Assembly: GCA_002389665.1 (NCBI GenBank)
Contig: DGNO01000002.1
Span: forward strand, 1-16,392
Direction: 5' to 3'
Length of the DNA stretch: 16,392 bases
Origin: Rhodobiaceae bacterium UBA4490
Lineage (GTDB): Bacteria > Pseudomonadota > Alphaproteobacteria > Parvibaculales > Parvibaculaceae
A model generated the notes under the pieces. It was not told the origin of the DNA, searched no databases, and was given only the letters and a program-made list of their open reading frames with translations. This document shows positions 7,381 through 13,039 of the stretch, piece by piece. The first letter of the stretch is position 1. The number at the start of each line of letters is the position of its first letter. The position numbers and the translations under genes are program-made.

Positions 7381-8346
7381 ATGACCGCCGCCGCTCTTGT
7401 CTGCGCCTTCGACATTGCCGGCACGCCCACGGGCATTGCCTGGCAGAACTTGCATTCCCCGCCCCCCGCCGAAGGCTGGCGCTGGGTCCATCTCAACCGG
7501 ACCGAACCTTCCGCGGTGAAATGGGTGCGCAAGGACAGCGGGTTACCGAAACATGTGGCCGAAGCGCTGCTTGCCGAGGAAACCCGCCCGCGCTGCGCCG
7601 TCTCGCCCGAAGGCACGCTGCTCATCCTGCGCGGGGTCAATCTCTTCCCCGAAGCCGACCCGGACGCGCTCGTCTCCATCCGCCTATGGATCGAGCCCGG
7701 CCGCGTCATCAGCCTGCGCAAAGTCAAGCTGCTCGCCATCGACGACATACGCCGCGCTTATGAGACCGGTGCCGGGCCTGCCAGCATCGGCGACTTCGTC
7801 ATCGAACTGGCGCGCGGCCTGACCGAGCGCATGGGCGCGGCCATTCAGGACATCGAAGAAGAGATCGATGATCTGGAGGAAAGCGGCATCGACCTGCCGA
7901 GCCAGGACATCCGCAAAAGACTGATCGACATCCGCCGCCAGACCATTCCGCTGCGCCGCTATCTTTCCCCGCAGCGAGACGCGCTGGGGCAGCTCGTTGC
8001 GGCGAAACCGGACTGGCTGGATACTTGGCAGCAAAGCCGGCTGCGCGAGGTGGCCGATCAGGTGATCCGCTATGTGGAAGATCTCGATGCCTTGCGCGAG
8101 CGGGCAAGCATCCTGCACGAGGAACTCTCGAACCGGCTCTCCGAAACGCTGAACCGGAACATGTATATTCTCTCGCTCGTCGCGGCCGTGTTTCTGCCGC
8201 TCGGCTTTGCCACGGGCCTTCTCGGCATCAATGTAGGCGGCATGCCGGGGGCGGAGGATGCGGCGGCGTTTTATATCGTCTGCGGTATACTCATCGTTAT
8301 CGGACTTGCCGAGATTGCGCTCTTCCGCTGGCTGAAATGGATATGA
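7381..8346 (+). CDS. zntB: Zinc transporter ZntB (CorA superfamily)
   Basis: This is an inner-membrane divalent-cation transporter. The 321-residue product has the long cytoplasmic funnel domain (1-258), with the acidic helical stretch IEEEIDDLEESGIDL (158-172), then two C-terminal membrane helices (about 262-282 and 296-316). After the first comes GINVGGMPG (282-290). CorA magnesium transporters have GMN at this point; GIN followed by GGxPG is typical of the ZntB branch, which transports zinc. The ATG has AAAGGAG a few bases upstream. It follows the membrane protein gene by 43 nt, so it may be cotranscribed, and ends 3 bp from the convergent cysteine-rich protein gene. Confidence 0.9.
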   Translation: MTAAALVCAFDIAGTPTGIAWQNLHSPPPAEGWRWVHLNRTEPSAVKWVRKDSGLPKHVAEALLAEETRPRCAVSPEGTLLILRGVNLFPEADPDALVSIRLWIEPGRVISLRKVKLLAIDDIRRAYETGAGPASIGDFVIELARGLTERMGAAIQDIEEEIDDLEESGIDLPSQDIRKRLIDIRRQTIPLRRYLSPQRDALGQLVAAKPDWLDTWQQSRLREVADQVIRYVEDLDALRERASILHEELSNRLSETLNRNMYILSLVAAVFLPLGFATGLLGINVGGMPGAEDAAAFYIVCGILIVIGLAEIALFRWLKWI

Positions 8347-8349
8347 GCA

Positions 8350-8889
8350 TCAGTTGACGTCGCAGGAAACCTCGCAAATCTCCTTGCCGTCCACCACTTC
8401 GCAAATGCCCGTGTCGAGCACGATGGAGGCGGTCTTGGCGCCCGGCGCAGGAAGGCCCGGCAATTCCTCGAATTGCGGTTTGACGGGGCTCCCCGGCATG
8501 GCAGGCAGCGGCGTGTCGATGCCGGGCCGGTAATTCGTGCCCCTGAACGCCCGCGTCAGATCGATGGCGCATTCGCCTTTCAGTTCCGTCTTGAGCTCTG
8601 CGCCCTCTTCCACCGGGCAGTGACCGGCAACCTTCACGATCGCCCATTCAGGCCGCACCCCTTCGCGCAGGCCGTAGCGCTTCGTCTCGCCCGCCGGAAT
8701 GGTAAGCGCGCAGCCGCCGAAACCGAAACAGGCATCGTTCCCCGTCGCCTTCAGCGTCAGCTCGCCGCAGGTGCGGTTCTTGAAGGAAATGACATTGGCG
8801 CTGCCCTCCGCCGCATAGGCGTGGGTGCGGGCGGAGGCAAGCACCGCCGCCACCGTCAAAACAAAAGCAATGAGTAAGCGCCAGATCAT
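8350..8889 (-). CDS. Exported cysteine-rich protein of unknown function
   Basis: The 179-residue protein has a Sec signal peptide: MIWR, a hydrophobic core LLIAFVLTVAAVLA, then a likely signal peptidase I site after AYA (residue 26). The mature part has eight cysteines (41, 54, 60, 91, 107, 163, 172, 176), an even number consistent with disulfides in the periplasm. Cys163, Cys172 and Cys176 form a terminal cluster ending four residues from the C-terminus. A proline-rich linker (about 121-151) separates the N-terminal five-cysteine domain from that tail. I do not recognise the family. GGGAG precedes the ATG. It is convergent with zntB. Confidence 0.75.
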   Translation of the reverse strand: MIWRLLIAFVLTVAAVLASARTHAYAAEGSANVISFKNRTCGELTLKATGNDACFGFGGCALTIPAGETKRYGLREGVRPEWAIVKVAGHCPVEEGAELKTELKGECAIDLTRAFRGTNYRPGIDTPLPAMPGSPVKPQFEELPGLPAPGAKTASIVLDTGICEVVDGKEICEVSCDVN

Positions 8890-8990
8890 GCCGGTCTCCC
8901 TTCCTAAGTGCTGCTCCAGCTTGGCGAAGGCGCCGCCTCTCCGCCTTGATCCAGAACAAGCCTGATCCCGAGCATGGCCTTTGAGGAGGA

Positions 8991-9020
8991 AAAAGAAAAG
9001 GCCGGTTCCAGGAACCGGCC
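8991..9020 (-). terminator. Intrinsic terminator of the TetR/ferritin-like/LLM operon
   Basis: On the minus strand a 9-bp GC-rich stem, GGCCGGTTC pairing with GAACCGGCC around a 3-nt loop (9000-9020), is followed by TTTTCTTTTT. It lies about 105 nt after the LLM gene stop and can only terminate minus-strand transcription. Confidence 0.85.
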
Positions 9021-9025
9021 TCAGC

Positions 9026-9104
9026 GGCGTTTGACGCCTCCCTGGTTGATCCAGGGTTGTTGCGGTACCGGCCTCTCGTTCTTCTTGCGGAACGCTCGGG
9101 CCGG
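9026..9104 (-). other. Multi-hairpin 3' untranslated region of the LLM gene
   Basis: Between the LLM stop and the terminator the transcript can form three more hairpins in series. The first is a two-part stem (9068-9104) with outer CCGGCC/GGCCGG and inner CGTTC/GAACG. The second is CCCTGG/CCAGGG with loop 9046-9050 (9040-9056). The third is GGCGT/ACGCC with a 3-nt loop (9026-9038). The tail is almost completely base-paired. It may protect the mRNA 3' end or yield a small RNA; both are inference. No open reading frame is supported in 8890-9125. Confidence 0.5.
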
Positions 9105-9125
9105 CGCCGTTTAACTCAAAATTCT

Positions 9126-10343
9126 TTAGCCCGTCTTCTTGCCCTCCTCGGCAATCTGACGGCCCAATGCCACGATGGTCGGAATTTCATCATCGGCCAG
9201 TTCCTTCATGCGCTCCTTGCGGGCCATGGCCTTTTCGACATAGGGCGCAAGTTCTTCATCCTTGCGCTTTTGCCGTTCGGCTTCCTTTTCCTTGAACTCG
9301 GGCATGACGTCGCTGGCGAAAAGCTCCAGCGCCTCGCAAATATGCTCATGCCGGTTGCGCCCGCCCTGCTGAATGAACGTCACCTGATCGACGCCTGCCT
9401 CCTGGAAGCCGCGCAGATGATCGCGCATCTGATCCGGCGTGCCGATGCCGCGGTTGCCGCCTTCTTCGGGCATCGTGTCGCGCGCCGCTTCAAAAGCATC
9501 CCAGATATTCGTGCGGCCCGGCTTGTGCTCACCGAAAATATAATGATGGCCGAGCCCGTAACCGAAGAAGCGGAACCCGTCCATGCCGCGGCGTTTGGCT
9601 TCTTCTGCATCCCGGTGCACGGAAAAGCCCGTCACCATGGCGATGTTCGGATTGACCGCATGGCCGATCGGCACGCATTCCTCTTTGAAGATTCGGTAAT
9701 AATCGTCCACCCATTGCTTGGCCTCCGAGGCGTCTACAAAGGCGAAGGTCAGCGCGCCGATGCCGAGCCGGGCGGCAAGCTTGATCGTCTCGCGGTTCGA
9801 GCAGGCCACCCAAAGCGGGGGATGCGGGCGCTGCACCGGCTTCGGCACCACATTGCGGCAGGGCATGGAGAAATACTTGCCCTCGAAACCGGGATAAGGG
9901 TCCATCGCCATCATATTGGCGCATTGCTCCACCGCCTCACGCCACATGGGCCGTTTATCGGCGACGGGAATGTTGAAGCCGCCAAGCTCGGCCAGCGCCG
10001 AGGATTCGCCCGTGCCCCATTCGACGCGCCCGTTCGAGACGAGATCAAGCGTCGCAATACGCTCGGCGACACGCGCCGGGTGGTTATAGGGCGGCGGCAT
10101 GAGGTTGATGCCATGACCGAGGCGGATATTCTTCGTGCGCTGCGAACAGGCGGCCAGAAAAACTTCCGGTGCGGAGGAATGCGAATATTCCTCGAGAAAG
10201 TGATGCTCGACTTCCCAGGCATGATCGATGCCGAGCTTGTCCGCAAGCTCCACCTGATCAAGCGCGTCCTGGAAAAGTTTCAGCTCATCGCCCTCGTTCC
10301 ACGGGCGCGGCAATTGGTGCTCGTAAAAAATACCGAACTTCAT
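9126..10343 (-). CDS. LLM class flavin-dependent oxidoreductase
   Basis: This is a bacterial-luciferase-like TIM-barrel monooxygenase or oxidoreductase using FMN or F420; which one cannot be read here. The 405-residue product begins MKFGIFYEHQLPRPW. It carries the family core: HAWEVEHHFLEEYSHSSAPEVFLAA (41-65), IRLGHGINLMPP (73-84), HPARVAERIATLDLVSNGRVEWGTGES (88-114) and later GTPDQMRDHLRGFQEAGVDQV (about 300-320). It is longer than the usual 330-370 residues because of a Lys/Glu-rich, probably helical tail (about 345-405). It is the last gene of an operon with the TetR and ferritin-like genes, 38 nt behind the latter, and is followed by a strong terminator. A monooxygenase acting on an aldehyde, terpenoid or similar hydrophobic compound is possible, but no substrate is shown. 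Confidence 0.9.
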   Translation of the reverse strand: MKFGIFYEHQLPRPWNEGDELKLFQDALDQVELADKLGIDHAWEVEHHFLEEYSHSSAPEVFLAACSQRTKNIRLGHGINLMPPPYNHPARVAERIATLDLVSNGRVEWGTGESSALAELGGFNIPVADKRPMWREAVEQCANMMAMDPYPGFEGKYFSMPCRNVVPKPVQRPHPPLWVACSNRETIKLAARLGIGALTFAFVDASEAKQWVDDYYRIFKEECVPIGHAVNPNIAMVTGFSVHRDAEEAKRRGMDGFRFFGYGLGHHYIFGEHKPGRTNIWDAFEAARDTMPEEGGNRGIGTPDQMRDHLRGFQEAGVDQVTFIQQGGRNRHEHICEALELFASDVMPEFKEKEAERQKRKDEELAPYVEKAMARKERMKELADDEIPTIVALGRQIAEEGKKTG

Positions 10344-10381
10344 GAAGCTGCCTCCCTTGGCCTTCCGCTCTTATTGCTTCT

Positions 10382-11416
10382 TCAAGCGGCTTTGGCCCGC
10401 GCGCCGAGCGCATTGAACTGATCGAGCAGTTTCGCGCCCTCCGGCATCGCCTCGAAATGTTCGCGCACACGCGCGTAAGAAAGCTCGCGCGCCTTTTCAT
10501 GCTGGGTTTCGGCATGCCAATGGATCATGCCCTGCCAGATGGGATCGATCAGGTCCTTGCCCGCAATCGTGCCGCCATCCACGGTCTTGAAGGTAAAGGC
10601 GCGCATCTCGGAGACGACGGTCTGCAGATAGCCCACATGAATGGCCTCATCCGTGCGGATGCGCTCAACCATGGTTGCCGCCCGCTCCGCCGCCTCGCGC
10701 CGGTCCTGGAAGACATCCGGATCGCGCATAACCTTCTGGCAGAAGCTGAAAAAGGCCTCGGCGCGCACTTCGATCATCAGCACATTCATCAGAAGCAGGA
10801 TGATCTGCTCATAGACTTCCGGCAGTTGCGGCATCAGGCGGCCCTGGTCCGGACGGCTGATATTATCGGGCTCGATATCGGCGGGATAAGCATTCGCGCC
10901 GAAAAGCAGATCGCGCGCGGCAAACCACATCGCATCATGGGCGCCATATTGCGGCTGATCGGGATCGCCCCCTTCATCGGCGCCGTGGGCATAAAGGAGC
11001 CCCTTGCCGAGATGTCCCGTTGCCGTCTCGGAAATATCGTCGACGATGATGTCCTGGAAATCCGGCGCGGTGAATTCACACAGCGCCCGCCCGCGCGCTT
11101 CGACGATGCCCGTCACCGTCAGCGAATTCCAGAGCGACTGGCCATAGCCGTTTTTGAGGAGAAATTTCTGCTGCTCGACATTCGGAAAATTGCCGTGCTT
11201 CAACAGCTCGACCGAGGCATCGATCAGCGGCACGCCCTTTTCCTTCAGCGCGCCCTGCCAGGCTTTGACGGCCGGCCAGCGGTGCAGCGTGCGCGGGGAG
11301 ATATAAGTGCCTGCTTCATCGAAGCCGCCATGCATCAGATATCCCGCATCCTCCTGCCGCTTGGCATAAGGATGATCCGCCATCAACTCTTCCTGGCTGT
11401 AAACGAGCTTTGCCAT
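10382..11416 (-). CDS. Ferritin-like (putative diiron) protein
   Basis: The 344-residue soluble helical protein is not one I can place in a named family. Several features suggest a ferritin-like diiron oxidase. Glu220 is followed 36 residues later by DEAIH (256-260), the E-x28-37-DExxH spacing used in AurF-type N-oxygenases. Glu216 lies in the same helix and Glu106 in VEARGR could come from an earlier helix. The first-half match is imperfect: Glu130 and His135 are five apart, not three. A further His301/Glu303/His306 group lies near the C-terminus. The ATG at 11416 has GGAGG 7 nt upstream; a TTG at 11434 in frame is unlikely. It sits between the TetR and LLM genes with gaps of 36 and 38 nt, so it probably works with the flavin enzyme. 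Confidence 0.7.
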   Translation of the reverse strand: MAKLVYSQEELMADHPYAKRQEDAGYLMHGGFDEAGTYISPRTLHRWPAVKAWQGALKEKGVPLIDASVELLKHGNFPNVEQQKFLLKNGYGQSLWNSLTVTGIVEARGRALCEFTAPDFQDIIVDDISETATGHLGKGLLYAHGADEGGDPDQPQYGAHDAMWFAARDLLFGANAYPADIEPDNISRPDQGRLMPQLPEVYEQIILLLMNVLMIEVRAEAFFSFCQKVMRDPDVFQDRREAAERAATMVERIRTDEAIHVGYLQTVVSEMRAFTFKTVDGGTIAGKDLIDPIWQGMIHWHAETQHEKARELSYARVREHFEAMPEGAKLLDQFNALGARAKAA

Positions 11417-11452
11417 TGCCTTTCCTCCTCCCAAAGGTCCGGTCTGCCGGTG

Positions 11453-12118
11453 CTATTGCCGCGTCAACGCCCCAAAAAGAGCCTGCGCGATATCGTTGAT
11501 CAGTTTGTCCCGGTCGACCTGATAGAGATAGCCATAGGCCATGCCCTGGCTGATGGCGCCGACGATCAGGTGGCCGGAAAGCAGCGGATCGACATCCGAG
11601 GGAATGTCCTTTTCCGCGCGCCATTGCAGCACCATCTCGGTCCATTGCGCGGCCCAGCGTTCCATCGGCGAGCGGCGTTTCGTCTCTTCCACCGAGAGCA
11701 TCGCCGTATTCGTCATGGCCGCGGCCAGCACGCCGGGATTGGCGTCCGAATATTCGTAAATCGCATAGAGCGTTTCTTTCACGCTCTCTTCCACGGTGCG
11801 CGCGCGGCCCAAGTGGTCCTGCAGCACGACTTCCAGCTCGTCGCACACTTCGTCCGCGAAGGTAAGAAAGCAGTCGAGCTTGTCCGTGAAATGAAGATAG
11901 AACGTGCCGTGGCCGACACCGGCCAGTTTGGAAATGTCCTGCGGACGCGTCGCGTGGTAGCCGCGCTCGACAAAGAGCTGGCGGGCGGCAGCAATCAGCT
12001 TGCGCCGGCTTTCAAGCCGCCGGCGCGAGAGGCCGTTCGTCGCATCCCCGCTCCCCGCCTTTTCGGCAGGCGCGCGGGCCGCATCGCTCACGGCTTCCTT
12101 GGTTGTCGTGTCACTCAT
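11453..12118 (-). CDS. TetR/AcrR family transcriptional regulator
   Basis: The 221-residue repressor-type protein has an unstructured N-terminal extension of about 33 residues, then the TetR DNA-binding domain RRKLIAAARQLFVERGYHATR (38-58) with the helix-turn-helix PQDISKLAGVGHGTFYLHFTDK (59-80), and a ligand-binding C-terminal helical domain. Translation starts at the ATG at 12118, with a purine-rich AGGGGGAG 9 nt upstream. An in-frame ATG at 12154 overlaps the operator. It leads an operon with the ferritin-like and LLM genes and has two palindromic sites just upstream, so autorepression of the operon with release by a small hydrophobic ligand is likely. Confidence 0.93.
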   Translation of the reverse strand: MSDTTTKEAVSDAARAPAEKAGSGDATNGLSRRRLESRRKLIAAARQLFVERGYHATRPQDISKLAGVGHGTFYLHFTDKLDCFLTFADEVCDELEVVLQDHLGRARTVEESVKETLYAIYEYSDANPGVLAAAMTNTAMLSVEETKRRSPMERWAAQWTEMVLQWRAEKDIPSDVDPLLSGHLIVGAISQGMAYGYLYQVDRDKLINDIAQALFGALTRQ

Positions 12119-12140
12119 ACGTAAAGTCTCCCCCTTCACC

Positions 12141-12153
12141 TGACAAATTGTCA
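12141..12153. promoter_or_regulatory. TetR operator site 1 (proximal)
   Basis: TGACAAATTGTCA is a perfect palindrome about a central base, 22 nt upstream of the TetR ATG. It is the better of two related sites whose centres are 23 bp apart. Binding by the adjacent TetR protein is inferred from position and symmetry. Confidence 0.7.
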
Positions 12154-12163
12154 ATATGCATTA

Positions 12164-12176
12164 TGACAATTCGTCA
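12164..12176. promoter_or_regulatory. TetR operator site 2 (distal)
   Basis: TGACAATTCGTCA repeats site 1 with one symmetry mismatch. On the minus strand it contains TTGACG, a plausible -35 element, so binding would block the TetR operon promoter. No clear -10 box could be chosen. Its outer edge touches the T run of the yaaA terminator. Confidence 0.6.
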
Positions 12177-12208
12177 AAAAAGAATGCGCCCGATTCCCCA
12201 TCGGGCGC
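12176..12208 (-). terminator. Intrinsic terminator of the coxL-like/yaaA unit
   Basis: On the minus strand an 8-bp stem GCGCCCGA/TCGGGCGC with a 7-nt loop (12186-12208) is followed by ATTCTTTTTT. It lies 45 nt after the yaaA stop and separates that unit from the TetR operon. Confidence 0.85.
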
Positions 12209-12253
12209 AAGCCAGCTCCTCAAAACATCTTGTGAAACGCGCAGCCCGCTGCG

Positions 12254-13039
12254 TCACTCTTCATCCTGCAGGCGGGAAAAAACCAGATTATGCGCATCCG
12301 AAAGCGGCGCGCGGAACCTGTAGCCTGCCATATCGAAGGCTTTCAGCCCGTCCGCATCGCGCACATCGTTTTCGACGATGAAGCGCGCCATCATACCCCG
12401 CGCGCGCTTGGCATAGAAACTGACGACGCGTGCCGCCCCTGCCCGCTCTTCCTTGAAGACCGGCGTTATGATGGGCACGGAAAGTTTTTTCGTATCGACG
12501 GCTTTGAAATATTCGACCGAGGCGCAATTGACGAGCGCGGCCGCGCCCGCTTCCTCGATATCCGCATTCAAAAGCGCCGTCACCTCTTCCTTCCAGAAGG
12601 CATAAAGGTCGCGCCCCTTCGGATTGGGCAGCCGCGTGCCCATTTCCAGCCGATAGGCCTGAATGAGATCGAGGGGCTTCAAGACCCCGTAAAGGCCGGA
12701 GAGAATCCGCAGCCGCTTCTGCGCTTCTTCCACCGCCGGGCGTTTTAATGTCGTGACATCGAAGCCGCGATAAGTATCACCGTTAAAAGCATAGATGGCG
12801 GGTTTGGAACTGCGCTCGGGATGTTCCGGATCGAAAGCCTGAAACCGCTCATAAGTCAGATCGGCAAGATCTTCGGAAAGATCCATGAGCGATTTGAAGT
12901 CGGAGCGGCTGCATTGGCGGGCCACTTGGCCAAGCTCGCCCGCCTCTTCCAAAAGGCGGGGCATCGTGGGAGACGCATCAAGGGCCAGCGGCCCGAAATC
13001 GAGCGCCTTGGCAGGCGACACAACACACAGCAAACTCAC
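12254..13039 (-). CDS. yaaA: Peroxide stress protein YaaA (DUF328/UPF0246)
   Basis: YaaA lowers intracellular free iron and oxidative DNA damage during hydrogen peroxide stress in E. coli; it is cytosolic and binds DNA. The 261-residue product matches family length. It shows SPAKALDF (8-15), AFNGDTYRG (84-92), the signature LSGLYGVLKPLDLIQAYRLEMG (113-134), NCASVEYF (171-178) and KRARGMMARFI (211-221). I choose the GTG at 13039. It gives the normal family N-terminus, has GGAGGAG 8 nt upstream, and overlaps the stop of the coxL-like gene in a GTGA, so the two are translationally coupled. An open extension 12 codons upstream has no family support. Confidence 0.93.
   Translation of the reverse strand: MSLLCVVSPAKALDFGPLALDASPTMPRLLEEAGELGQVARQCSRSDFKSLMDLSEDLADLTYERFQAFDPEHPERSSKPAIYAFNGDTYRGFDVTTLKRPAVEEAQKRLRILSGLYGVLKPLDLIQAYRLEMGTRLPNPKGRDLYAFWKEEVTALLNADIEEAGAAALVNCASVEYFKAVDTKKLSVPIITPVFKEERAGAARVVSFYAKRARGMMARFIVENDVRDADGLKAFDMAGYRFRAPLSDAHNLVFSRLQDEE

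Noticed and set aside
9057..10421. 454-aa open frame antisense to the LLM gene
   Set aside because: No family signal; it runs over the LLM gene and its structured 3' region.
10457..12124. 555-aa open frame on the plus strand over the ferritin-like and TetR genes
   Set aside because: It spans two real genes and their intergenic gap, which is typical of a shadow frame.
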